Assembly: GCA_023362775.1 (NCBI GenBank)
Contig: JALMGJ010000020.1
Location: 7,691,501-7,755,500 of the forward strand
Origin: Charina bottae
Lineage: Eukaryota; Chordata; Lepidosauria; Squamata; Charinaidae
Direction of reading: 5' to 3'
DNA length: 64,000 bases
The first letter of the stretch is position 1. Each line of letters begins with the position of its first letter. The notes below the pieces were generated by a model. That model was not told the DNA's origin and ran no database searches. It saw nothing but the letters and a program-made list of their open reading frames with translations. Below are positions 11,491 through 22,548 of this stretch, piece after piece. A program made the translations under genes and the position numbers.

Positions 11491-13714
11491 ATTAGCTTTC
11501 TTGAAAACAGTTGCTTCTATTAGGGTGTTCATGCCAATAAAGTTCAGGAGGAAAGCTGTCTATTTAAGTCATGTATCAACAGTCAAAAGACCAAAACAGT
11601 GAGTGCAAGGACCAATGTTTACTAGCATTTCTTTGCTGTGCCTCATCATAGTATTATGAATAGAATAGATGGTTTGGGGAATATTAGAGGACCAAGCATG
11701 TTATGTTTTTTGATCTCTAGGTAAAAAAGAGTTTCAGAATAGATAGAAGTGCCAATGGCAGTGGAATTCCGAGTATTATAGGACATACAGTTGCAGTATG
11801 GACAAACATCAGTGCTCAGATTAGTACAGAAGGGCTCAGAAGACAAGACAATGTTTTCCCCCCTTCTCTGCTATATTAGTTGCATTTTTGGATATGTTAT
11901 TTTCCTGCTGTTATCTTGGAAACTATTTTCCTTTATTTCCCCTTTCCCCTTATTTTTCATCAGAACTAAGGAAAACTGGTGGATGCCGTGCCTTACAAAG
12001 TGTATGATAAGTTGGGCAAGGCCTCAGCCAAAAATTGAACATTGAAATATTCCAAATGGGCACTGCACAGGTACGGAACAGTTGTGCATTCAGATGACTA
12101 CTGAAAGAGCCAGTTTGAGCAGAGTAACCAGATCTTCCAAGCCATATTGTTCCATTATATTTTAATCCCATATTATGGTAAAGGTTGAAAAGAGTTTTAG
12201 CCATTTAAAACTCATTTTTATTAAGGCATTATTCTGCAATGAATACTGAAAAGTACAATCCTTTGCATATTAATTCAGATGTAAATCTCACTATGTTCAA
12301 TGGTTTTACCTTCTAATAAGATAAAAACTGCAGTCTCAATTACATTAAAGGGGAAAATTTCATCAATTGTTTTTTCTCCTGCAATAGGTTTTGGTATGTT
12401 GCCCATTCTCTTTTTATCCAGTAGTAAATCTGACAGAGTTACAAGTGCCCATAAAGTTACTGTCTCAGAAATGCTTCAATAATTATAAATTGCTTGGTCA
12501 GAGAGGGGAAATAAAACATTACTGCATGACAGTTTTCATTAATGCTCAGCTATTTCTTTAGTACTGATGGTAAATATTTTTAAATCTCAGATATTTTTAT
12601 CTTTGATAGGAACCTAAAATCTAAGTAGTATTAATGTGGGTGGATGTTTCTTCCTCTCCTGCTAGTAAGTCACTACTGTTTTGAGGTAGTCGGATAATTT
12701 ATTGAGCCAGCTACCTAATACAACCAGGCAACTCATGGCTTAATGGTCAACTATCAAACTGCTGGGACATGCTGTGTTTGTTTTTCTCCAGCAAGTGGGT
12801 TTGTCTAACAAATTAAAAATGCCCCAACTCTGCTTGTTTAGAATGCCACCAAACCAGGGACACTGGATAGTTTATCTCAGGATATGCCGCAGAAAGGCCC
12901 AATTCGTTTGTTTCATCTGGCAGGTTCCAAAACAAAAAAATTCTGAGTTCCTTCTTCAGACAATAAACTAAACTGGAGACACAGATCTTTTTCCAAACTG
13001 AGGACTGCATTTAGTTTTCAAAGAATAGGAGCCATATGTGAGTACATCAAAGGAAATAGAGACAATCAATAGATGGCATGTATAAATGTAAGTGTACTAT
13101 CCATATTAATGCACACATACACATTACACACAAACATTTAAAATCCATTCTTAAAATCACCTGATTCTTTCCATATATTGAATTTATTTTTATTGGCTGG
13201 CTGCCTGGTCCACTACGTAAAAGATCTCCAAATTCTGATTGTGGGAACCTAGAACGTCTGCTGGTGGACATTCTGGAATTCAGTCAGAAATCAGGAATGA
13301 AGACGGCTGTTTGAAGTTTTTGTAGTGGGCATGAACAGCAATGGGAAGGATAATAACAACAACTCAAAAACAAGGGATGGATGAAAGTTACAGAAAAGTG
13401 TAAGGACTGCCCTTAAAAGTTCTGAGGAGCTGTATGTTGCCCACTGACGATGCAACTTTGCATTAAATAAGCATCAAGAGAGTCATCTATGGTTTGGTTG
13501 ATATACTTGCATGAGGAGCCAACAAATATTTTCTTTGATAAACCAGAATTTGACTTGTCATATCATCTAAGTTGGCTGAATATTTATCATTCTGCTATCT
13601 TGCTTGAAATAATTTATTGTTACCTGATATTTATGTTATATAGTTGATTTGCAAATGGTATGGTTTTGACTGTTGACAAGGTAATTTTGGGGCATGACCC
13701 AAGGGAAAAAATAG
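11491..13714. other. Intronic sequence with nothing recognised
   Basis: AT-rich intron. I searched it on the minus strand for the CREB1 basic-leucine-zipper exon and did not see it. Confidence 0.4.
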
Positions 13715-13887
13715 TGTGGAGTCCTTGGTGCTCTCAGTTTGTTTGCTTGCAGACATTTCATTAACATCATCAGTGCGAGTGAGTGTGGGGTTTGCTCCGT
13801 TTATATACAGTAGCTTGCCCTGCCAGTGTTGGTGGGGGTGTGGTTTTCTCCTTGGTAATTCCTTATTAGGGTATTGTTTTCTGCTTG

Positions 13888-13927
<40 letters not shown>

Positions 13928-14133
13928 TGCTTGATTCAATCAACCAGAAAACAATACCTAATCAAGGAACTACCAAGGAGAAAACCACACCCCCATCAAC
14001 ACTGGCAGGGCAAGCTACTGTATATAAGCAGGGAGCAAACCCCACACTCACTAGCACTGATGACATTACCTAGTCAGGTAATGAAACATCTGCAAGAAAA
14101 CAACCAGGCTCAGAGAGCACCAAGGACTCCACA
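13715..14133. repeat. Large imperfect palindrome with an (AATC)n core
   Basis: The left arm (about 13715-13890) begins TGTGGAGTCCTTGGTGCTCT. The right arm (about 13940-14133) ends AGAGCACCAAGGACTCCACA, its near-exact reverse complement. The arms stay complementary inward through ATATACAGTAGCTTGCCCTG and GGTATTGTTTTCTG. The centre (13891-13926) is a perfect AATC tandem array. The right arm contains a hammerhead-like motif, and the left arm carries a degenerate copy lacking most of stem II. Two inverted copies of one repeat, perhaps a Penelope-type terminal repeat, would explain it; the family assignment is a guess. Confidence 0.8.
14051..14096 (+). ncRNA. Hammerhead-ribozyme-like motif in the palindrome's right arm
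   Basis: Reading 5' to 3': CTAGCA, CTGATGA (14057-14063), one extra C, ATTACCT paired with AGGTAAT across an AGTC loop (7-bp stem II), then GAAAC (14083-14087), ATC, and TGCAAG. CTAGCA can pair with TGCAAG, with one mismatch, as stem I. CTGANGA, stem II, GAAAC is the hammerhead core. The extra base between A9 and stem II is not canonical, and the cleavage triplet reads ATC where GTC would be expected (CpG decay could explain this). Activity is uncertain. Confidence 0.45.
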
Positions 14134-14409
14134 GTTCAACTATGAGCTACATATATTATCTTCTATTGGAAAAAATACTGTGCCCCTGCACTTTCTAGCT
14201 CTATTAACTACTGCAGTGCAACAGTCTGCTGGGAATGTCAGGTATCTTTCCCAGCTACATGTTATACTTGTTTTTCAGATAAAGCTAAATTTCTTTGGTA
14301 TCATTAATTCCATCTTATATAATAAAACTTTCTTTAGAATGGGAGTGAGGAAAGTTGTTCTGCTTTACAAATAAAAGTATTTTTGGCTGTTACTGAATAG
14401 TATACAAAC
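14134..14409. other. Intron DNA next to CREB1 exon
   Basis: Nothing recognised apart from intron sequence downstream of the splice donor of the exon at 14410. Confidence 0.4.
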
Positions 14410-14560
14410 CTGTTCTTCATTAGACGGACTTCTCTTTTTCGTGCTGCTTCTTCTGCTGGTTGGGTGGGAAGAGCTGGGGAAGATGCCATGACGACACCAG
14501 GTGCAATGGTGCTTGTGGGTGCTGTGCGAATTTGGTAGGTCTGAACATCTCCTGAAGCAG
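14410..14560 (-). CDS. CREB1: CREB1 exon: end of Q2 domain to start of bZIP basic region
   Basis: This 151-nt exon encodes ASGDVQTYQIRTAPTSTIAP, then a proline/alanine linker and EEAARKREVRLMKN, the first residues of the basic DNA-binding region. The acceptor is TTCTTAG| at 14561-14562. The donor AACAG|GTTTGT is at 14408-14409. It begins with CT, completing an Ala codon opened by the G that ends the previous exon, and ends with AG of an Arg codon. The remaining bZIP exon is not in the window. CREB1 binds CRE sites (TGACGTCA) in the nucleus as a leucine-zipper dimer. The sequence is essentially that of mammals. Confidence 0.97.
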
Positions 14561-15259
14561 CTAAGAAGCATCACAAAATGTTATATTTGACAGTACTGGA
14601 AGACAACTGTTAAAAAAAGATCTGTTAATACTATCCATTCAGGTGGCAGTTCTCTTCCTCCATTACTGTAACTGGCATGGTTGACTGCAACTCTCACAGC
14701 ACAATGATAAAGTCTCTGCTGTTCTGTGCTTATAGAAATAACATGCAATTCTCAAGCATTTCTCTCTGCATTGAAAATCCTTTTCTACTGCTTTCTCCTA
14801 TCCCTCTCTCTCAGCTACTTTGTTCCCTGCTCACTTCCCCTTCTGGACCTACTTAAACAATCTTTCCACCTTCCTGTTCACTTTTCATGTTTCCTGCCCA
14901 GACCCTCTTTGAGATCCAAAGGATATTCCCATCTGCATACCGCTCCTTTGGCTTCTTTCATCCGGTCTGATGTATCTCTTCCCTCTCTCCAACCCCCTGT
15001 CCTACCACCACTACTCTTGTGTCTTCTACCTTTTCCCACTACATATCTACTATTAGTAAGATTCCCCTCGAGTTTTCCCTGCCTTTACATTTCCCACATG
15101 TTGTCTCTGAAGGTTTATTTTTGTCTCTCACTGCACCTATCCCCTCCCATATGTTACAGATTCATATATCTTTTGTTACTCAACAAATATGTTTAACTCA
15201 ACCTGAACAAACTACTGGACTTTCCAGGAATCATATAACAGAATTAGTTTTTATTGAAC
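14561..15259. other. CREB1 intron, pyrimidine-rich
   Basis: Includes a pyrimidine-rich stretch at about 14750-15170 that gives long but low-complexity open frames on the plus strand. It does not look coding. Confidence 0.4.
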
Positions 15260-16240
15260 TATGATTAACAAGCATTATTAAGTAACTAAATTAATAGAAA
15301 TCCAAGTTGCAAAGAGAAAAAAAAGATACAGAAAATATAAACAAATCTACTAAGAAGTAAATATACAAGTAGTGTACATGTACAAATTTACCATATATGT
15401 AAACTATTACATTATAATCTATTGCTATTGTGGTAAACCATAAAATCCATTCAAATTTGATAAAATTGTGGTTCCTGCCTCTGTCTCATTATTTTAACTT
15501 TGTTATATTTTTCTAATGTGGCAATTGAAGAGGCCCTGTTAATTCACATCTCAATTATTATGTTATCTAGAATTTTCCAATGTTGGGCAATTATTATTTT
15601 AGCTGCCAAAATTAAATAGATAGTTAAGTTCCTTATTTTTAAGCTTGAGGTTTGGTCCTGTAAATAAATGCAGGAAGACTAATTCCGGGGAGCATCCAAT
15701 TCTTTGTTTAGTGATGGTACTTATCTCCCCCAAAGTTTTACACCAAAAGGGTATAGCTTTATCGCATGACCACCACAAATGAAAAGATGAGCCTTTTTTT
15801 GACAACCTCTCCAACATTTGGAAGAATAATTTTGATATATATGTGCCAATCTAACTGGAGTCAAGTGCCAGTGATGTATAATCTTCCACTGCAGTTCTTG
15901 CATTGAAACTGAGGTGAATCCATCCAGTTCCATAATTTCTGCCAATTTGTCTTCTGTATGGAATTACCAAGATCAGAATCCCAAACTTCCTTTAAACCAT
16001 GGGGTGGATATCCTATTTCTAATTGCAATAATAACCAATAGTTCAATAAAAACAAATTATATAATAGAATTAATAAGATCCAATTTGGTCACTGTGCCTG
16101 TCAAATTATGTTTTAAATAACTCTTTGCTCCAAAGAATGCTGCTACCAATACGGCTGAAGATAATTTTGGGAGAATCTGAGATAAAATTTTAAAGATAAG
16201 ATTAAAGAGATTATTATCTAAGAGTTTAGGTGGAGGCAAT
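15260..16240 (-). mobile_element. L1 LINE 3' fragment (ORF2 C-terminus and downstream)
   Basis: Minus-strand frames give LTPVRLAHIYQNYSSKCWRG followed by HLFICGGHAIKLYPFGVKLW, the cysteine-rich C-terminal region typical of vertebrate L1 ORF2 (CWRC...GTFxHxWWxC). Frames switch several times between 15599 and 16055, so it is decayed. The left limit is approximate. Confidence 0.7.
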
Positions 16241-16244
16241 GTGT

Positions 16245-16735
16245 GGGCCTTGGGCTAGTTTCATGTAAACCCATTTCTAACATCAAACCTACTGTGCAAG
16301 AAATTAGTACTAATTGCTGGTAGGAATTATCTGTCCATTCCTGCAACTGTCTACTTCAAAGAGACAGAAAACAGTGTAAGGAAAAGAAGCAAGGTAGTGA
16401 AAGCATGCAGAGCATCGCTTCTGGAATTCTTTCCAACCCCTTTACCAGGAGTGGCCACAGAAAGCTTCTGAATTTATTTCAGTGTGTGTGTGTAATGTCT
16501 GCATTTCTGTTCTCCCTTAAGTTTACATATTTGTGTCAGACAGAAAATGTGTGTGGCAACAGCCCTTGCTTGTTTCAGCTCTGCTGAAGTATAATCCCCA
16601 ACAGATTATACTTGAAGAACAGGAAAATAAAGCCTCCTCCTGTTCTAGTAACTAGCACTTTAACAATTTCACAAATAAAACAAACAAACAAAGCATTAAC
16701 CCTGAATAAATCATTTAAGAATGTCCTTATCTTAC
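16245..16735. other. CREB1 intron, nothing else recognised
   Basis: Intron sequence up to the splice donor of the exon at 16736. Confidence 0.4.
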
Positions 16736-16918
16736 CTTGTACCACTACTTGGTTGCTGGGTACCAGAATTTGTTGTCCATCAGTAGTCTGTGCGTACTGT
16801 AAAATGGTGGTACCAGGCTGGGTTGCAGCTGCATTGGTCATGGTTAGAGTCTGCAGGCCCTGGACTCCATCCGTGCCATTGTTTGCTAGCTGGATTGCAC
16901 CTCCCTGGGTGATAGCAA
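16736..16918 (-). CDS. CREB1: CREB1 exon: glutamine-rich Q2 transactivation domain
   Basis: This 183-nt exon encodes AITQGGAIQLANNGTDGVQG through TTDGQQILVPSNQVVVQ, the Q2 constitutive activation domain that contacts TFIID (TAF4). The acceptor CAG is at 16919-16921. The donor CAAG|GTAAGA is at 16734-16735. It opens with TT, completing an Ile codon begun by the final A of the previous exon, and closes with G of an Ala codon. Translation is uninterrupted and appears identical to the mammalian protein as I know it. Confidence 0.97.
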
Positions 16919-18764
16919 CTGGAAACAGGCAAAGGCAGGTGAGCAGTTCCGATATTAAGAACACTGTAAATAGTCTGAAAATAAGGTTGTTTAAAACATT
17001 TAATTTTATGCCGTTTCCCGTGTGATTATGACTTTCTGAATATATTTTATTCATTACAGCTGTTAATACAGACACTATCCTGAAGCAGCAATTTCAACAA
17101 CTGATAGATAAATCACTACACAAGGCAATGCTGAAACGATTTTGTCAATGGCATGTTTTTGTTTCTTCAACCTGTGTTATGGCAGAATGGCCCAAGCATT
17201 ACCCCCCCCAATCTTTAAAAGAGGGTGGGGAGGGGCTTTTTGCAATGAGTTCCTAATTCTTTGATGGGCGCAAAATGCATTGGCCAGGCACAATCCCTTA
17301 GTAGCAAATATTAATTTTCATAGTGACATGCAACAAAATTCTATACTAATCTACTTCTCAAGAGTCATATTGAATTTTGTTCAACGTGTAGAAAAGTGTA
17401 ATTTGTTGTATGTATTTTGCAAGATGTGACTTTTTAAAGATTACAATTTGTTTTCTAACTCTTCAATTAATCAATCCAGATACTAGCATTTAATAACAAT
17501 GTGCATTTATTTTGTGACTCTTTAGTTTTTTGGTAATGAAAAGTATGTGTAATTAGTGAAAGAAAATTGGTGGTAAATTTTTGCTGATGATCAATGAAAA
17601 GTAATAAAAATTAGCAATCTATTTCTGACAACCGAGCTCTGTTCATTCCAATGGTAAAAATGGTTTCCTTTCTATCTTATATATTTTGCCCTTCTTACAT
17701 CTTTTTATCCATTTCATCCTGTTGCCTCTGTGTTTGTTTCTTTTGCTCTTCACATTCAATTACTGTTCTTAATTTTTTCTGTACTTATTTCTGTATCCTT
17801 TTTCATGAAGTTCCTCAGTCTGCTACATCTCATTCAGACTGCAACAAGAATACCATTCACACATGGTCCCTCAAGCTCCTCAGCTCCACCACATATACAC
17901 CAATCCATTCATGCAGACAATACCTGCATGCACAGCATTGCCATATTGATGATGGATATCAGCAACACCAGTCCCTAAAAGAAAATCAGGACCACACTGG
18001 GGACCAGAGCAAATAATAATCAGAAAACTCTATGTCCTTCATCCACCCTCCCAGCCTTGAACATTGAACATATAAGGATGATTTCACATGGCAATGCTTC
18101 TGTCATGAGATAAACTAGAACATAAATCATGCTTTCATGCAATAGCTATTGTCGAGCAAGTATTATATAATATAATCAGTCTCAATATGAATTAAATGCT
18201 ACATTCTTACTGCCTGGAAACTTTTCTCTTTAAACTGATGGTGTAAATTGATCCTTATAGCCATGATGGTACATGAACAGGTAAGGAACATTCTATCCTT
18301 TACAGTGAGGAGGGCAGTGACGAACCTGCTGGGAAGGTGATGGGGCAGAACTATGGCCATAGTACTAAGAAGAGCACCAGTAGGCACAGCACACGCCAAC
18401 TTTCTAGAAATACCTGCATAATAATATTTAACCAAGTTTCATTGGCCCTGCTCCCTTGTTGAATGTTTGTTTAATGACAAATGTTTTGTTTTGCCAGCAC
18501 AGCAAACACTGGGTTTATCTTTCAGTAACAGCAAGATGTTCGTTACACAGGTTTCTCTTCTGTTCCAATAATCCTCTGGTATGTTGTCATATATTTCATC
18601 AGGTGTGACACAATTTTGAAATTTGAAAGTGGCAAATATGAGGCTCTGAACATTTTTTAGCACTTAGTGGGGAAATTATAAAATAGATACTAAACACTTT
18701 TTTAAATTAAGACTTTATATGCTTTTCCTTTCCTGCTATCATACAAGAAACAGAGGTCACGTAC
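16919..18764. other. CREB1 intron without recognised features
   Basis: About 1.8 kb of AT-rich intron. A minus-strand frame at 18439-18663 (TPDEIYDNIPEDYW) resembles no family I can name and is probably chance or a decayed transposon. Confidence 0.4.
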
Positions 18765-18907
18765 TGTATTGCCCACTGCTTGTTTGATAAATTGGAGTTG
18801 GCACTGTGACAGTAGTAATAGCAGGTGCTGTTGCTTCCTCTTCAGACTTTTCTTCTTCAATTCTTGGCACTCCTGGGGCATCTGAGGACAAATCATTCAA
18901 TATTTTC
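18765..18907 (-). CDS. CREB1: CREB1 exon: C-terminal part of KID and linker
   Basis: This 143-nt exon encodes KILNDLSSDAPGVPRIEEEK, then SEEEATAPAITTVTVPTPIY and QTSSGQY. KILNDLSSDAP is helix alpha-B of the kinase-inducible domain, which folds onto the KIX domain of CBP/p300 after phosphorylation. The acceptor TTTTTTAG precedes 18907. The donor ACA|GTACGT is at 18763-18764. The local SEEEATAPA differs from mammalian SEEETSAPA by conservative changes. Phase joins both neighbours (G| in, A out). Confidence 0.97.
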
Positions 18908-19097
18908 CTAAAAAAGAATATTGGAGAAATCTTAACCAATCCAGTAGCTATGTTTATGATATATACATGTATATGTAACAGAAGACTTGTAGAGAGTCCT
19001 GAGAGTATTAAGAATCCAACCTAATCATGGTCAGCTATATTTTTCTTAGAAGTATGGCATGAAGGCAATTGTACTTTTGTTCTTGCCAGAATTCAAA

Positions 19098-19102
19098 TAT
19101 AT

Positions 19103-19134
<32 letters not shown>

Positions 19135-19361
19135 TTTTTATCCCTTTATTATTTTTATAAATAACTCAAGGTGGCAAACATACCTAATACTCCTTCCTCC
19201 TCCTCCTCCTTTCCCCACAACCACCCTGTGAGGTGAGTTGGGCTGAGAGAGAGCGACTGGCCCAAGGTTACCCAGCTGGCTTTCATGCCTAAGGCGGGAC
19301 TAGAACTCACAGACTCCTGGTTTCTAGCCCAGCACCTTAAACACTAGACCAAACTGGCTCT
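19098..19361 (-). mobile_element. tRNA-headed SINE, type A tail (MIR/CORE-like)
   Basis: On the minus strand the element opens with GAGCCAGTTTGGTCTAGTG (an A-box region) and GAGTTCTAGTCCCGCC (a B-box-like region). It runs through GGGCCAGTCGCTCTCTCTCA and ends in CTTGAGTTATTTATAAAAAT followed by an (AAAT)n tail (19101-19135 on plus). A copy with the same tail lies at 49919-50155. Copies at 54509 and 61948 share the head but not the tail. Confidence 0.8.
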
Positions 19362-20946
19362 ATATATGCTGACTCTGAATCAAAGATAATAATCTATAAT
19401 CTACCTGTCCTTGTCCATGAGTTATAATAGCAATGAAATTTAAAAACATACATTATGTACTATGAGAAATTAAAAGCTATTTTCTTTTGTCTGCTCCAAA
19501 TCAACTGCTCATAACAATTCAGAGTTTTACTGTATCTCCCTCCCCCTTCATCCAGCCTTTTCAGTATTTGGATACTTTTTTCTGTACCCCTCACAATTCT
19601 GTATTACTGCTTTTGAAACAGAGTAACCAAAACAATGCATTATATCTCAAAAGTAATCATACTATAAATTTGTTAGATTCTATTAGACTGTGCTTAAGGA
19701 TCTCCTTTGTAGTCATGGTACTACTACTACTACTAGTTTTAAAAAAATTAAAATTGCCAAGTCATAAGACTTCACAATTAGAGAAATACCTACTGGACTA
19801 GTAATAAGTACTAAGGAAAATGACTTTTAGCAAGCAGGTTAGGAACTAAAAACTGAAGGGAATAAGTATGAAACCAAGATACCAAAGAGAAAATGGCTAT
19901 GGAGCTACACGATTTCCAGTGAAAGTGGTAAAAATAAGAGTGGTAAAGATAAAGACAGGTAAGATTAATCAGAGTTTCAAGCAAGCAATTAAGAGTTAAG
20001 AAGTTGAGGGCATTTTATACTGTCTAAAGAACTTCAGAATTTGGAGTAAGTTCTCTGCCAGATAGATTTTGAAGTTATGCCATTCCTTTGCAATGTCAGG
20101 GATACAATACCGTTTTCCAGCTGCTGATACAAATCTGCTAACAGAGGGGCCAAAATTGGCACTGTCAAGGACTTGCTGAGAGAACAAGAATCCTAAGCTT
20201 CCTCAGATCTATCCCTTACTTCCTGTGCTAGTTGTGAAAGTTAAAATGCCCCAGGGAACTCAATGGAGAATCAACACATTTGCTCCCTTTCATAAATCTC
20301 CCATTCCACCCACTTCACAGCAATAAATACTTTTGACTGAATTTTATTACAATGAAATGACAAGCAGCATGTCTTTATGATTTTACTCTGCATGCACACT
20401 AAGAAAGCACAAGGAAAATCTGATGATGTAAACTACTGAGAAAGGGCAGCTTGTGCAAAAAAGGAACTTTTTTACAAACAGACTGTGCTTGGAATAATAC
20501 AACATTGTTAACACTTTACAATTAATCTGACTGGTTGTTCCACACACAAACACCTTGCAGATTCCTAAGCATTACTCCTCTAAATGGGATATTACTCTAA
20601 AGAAAGTATCTTTCATATTTCATGAATGGAAGAATGAATCTATGCCTTCAAATATGAATGTAACAATTTATTTTGTCTTCCCACTTTGCTTGCAAGCTAC
20701 TCATTAAAGTAACCAATCATTCCACCACAGTAATTCCCTCACATGGGACCTAGCAGCGTGTATGTGCTGTGCCAGATGGAACTCCTGAATGATAGACCTC
20801 ACAGTCCAATTATAGCCCACACTGGCCAGCCATGATCCATACTCTAGGTTTGCCTGCTCCCAGATTCTAATTATAGGATAGAATCCCTAGCAGATCTTCT
20901 ATGGGCTGACCTGCTGAATGCAGGCGTTGTGACATTACATTCATAC
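19362..20946. other. CREB1 intron without recognised features
   Basis: About 1.6 kb of ordinary AT-rich intron; no repeats or open frames worth calling. Confidence 0.4.
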
Positions 20947-21047
20947 CTGTAAGAAGGTCGCCTAGAAAGAATTTCCCTTCGTTTCTGGGAGTCTGTGACA
21001 CTGTCCACAGATTCCTGTGAATCTTCACTTTCTGCAATAGTGGAGAT
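20947..21047 (-). CDS. CREB1: CREB1 exon: kinase-inducible domain with the Ser133-equivalent site
   Basis: This 101-nt exon encodes ISTIAESEDSQESVDSVTDS, then QKRREILSRRPSYR. RRPSY is the PKA/CaMK/RSK site (Ser133 in the mammalian 341-residue numbering). Its phosphorylation recruits CBP/p300. The serine cluster upstream (SEDSQESVDS) holds the casein-kinase/ATM-type sites. The acceptor ATCTAG precedes 21047. The donor TACAG|GTATGA is at 20945-20946. It joins directly in phase to the exon at 28153 without the alternative 14-residue exon, giving the shorter isoform. Confidence 0.97.
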
Positions 21048-22088
21048 CTAGATATAAAAGCATAGTAATGTTACCATTTTAAACATTATTAAGAAGGTAC
21101 TATTTTAAAATCATAAAATCATCTTCTATATATGAAAGTCTGCAGGGCTAAGAAAACAGCGATCCATCATTTCTGAAGCATTTGAAACATGGACATTTCC
21201 AGAAAAATGTAAAGAAATTCCACAAACAGAATTCCATAAACTTTGACATCAGGAATGCTAAAAAGAAAAAAAGGAAAGTATCTGGTAGTGGATGGAAGAT
21301 ATAATTTGCTCTACTCAGATGGGATCTGGCATCATTTCCTGATTTTACCTTCTGTGGGGTATAAAAACACAATACAGAAACACTGAATATGTAGCAATGT
21401 TTAAAAAAATCTGAAAAAAAACCTCATATTATTGGGAAATCTGCTGCTGTAAGACATATGTAGCTTAGGACACAGCAAATGTATACAATGTTTGGTATAA
21501 CCACAAGGGACTAAAATACTTGTTCTAATACTACAATATTCCTCCTGCACTCTTGCCTTTAATAATTTCTTCCTAAATTCTACTCTGATGGTCAGTCATG
21601 TATCTTGAATCACTATAATAAGAATTCCTGCATTCTGCCTAAATTGTGTTGTTTTGTGTATTATACAGGATAATATCGTTATTTATTTAAATTAATGAAA
21701 GTTTAAGAAAAATTATGGAACACAAAAAATGAAACGGAAGAACAGTGATCTATATTTAAATGAAGAAATAAATATCTTTTTCTGGGTATGTATCAATTAA
21801 AACAAACAAACAAACAATATCTCTTACACAACTGCACAAAAACTGGCTTAAGTAGTGTGATTCTTTGGTGATTATTGGTTCTCAGTAAGATAAAAAATAT
21901 ATTCCAATGAGGCAGTACTTTAAGTAGCCCAACCTTTTTTAAAAATAGTTGCAAGCTTTTAGGTTTATTAAAATTCTCTGTCATGGTAAATAATTAGTAT
22001 CAGAATAAGGGGAATAGGAAATTATTTCTGATGTTATAACCTATAGCTATAGTTATGCCACTTGGCTATTTCACTTATTCAAATCTTT
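21048..22088. other. CREB1 intron without recognised features
   Basis: AT-rich intron up to the target duplication of the L1-type retroposon. Confidence 0.4.
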
Positions 22089-22548
22089 AAGAATAAAAAG
22101 TCCTGACTTCCGGTGGGGACATGGCGGACTGAACAGCTGCGCTCGTGGGCTCCGCAGGCAGAACTGACAACGTGGCAGTTTTTTTGGGGCTCAGGCAGGA
22201 TTTTCCTGAAGCCCTGGAGTGTTTTCACAGACAGAAAACGTTCGGAATTATCCCATTTGCCCTCCAGAATGGTGACTTGCAGTTAGAGGATTGTAAACAG
22301 CGTTTGCGCTAATTTGGTAAGAGCCGCTGGGAGGCTGGGACGTCACCATTTCCAAGCCGCGCTGTAGCCTTAAAGAGACACTAAGACCAGCCACCCCATT
22401 TCTAAAACACCCAATTTATATCTTTTTAAGTTTATGTACCCTAAGAGACCCCTTCATGGATCACTGCCTTGTCGTGGCGAAGGGGCTTGCGTAACCCAAT
22501 GAAGTCAGGTCAAGACGGACAGGTCATGATGGAGAGTTCTGACAAAAC

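Noticed and set aside
13891..13926. Regular short repeats that could suggest an array-type system
   Set aside because: Simple AATC microsatellite with no spacers; not CRISPR, and the genome is animal.
1..14409. Search for the CREB1 basic-leucine-zipper exon on the minus strand
   Set aside because: No sequence encoding the expected basic region and zipper was seen; it presumably lies beyond the left edge.
14726..15196. 156-codon plus-strand ORF
   Set aside because: Pyrimidine-rich low-complexity intron sequence giving Leu/Ser/Phe-rich translation without motifs.
18439..18663. Minus-strand frame containing TPDEIYDNIPEDYW
   Set aside because: Looked briefly like a transposase remnant, but no family motif or ends could be found.
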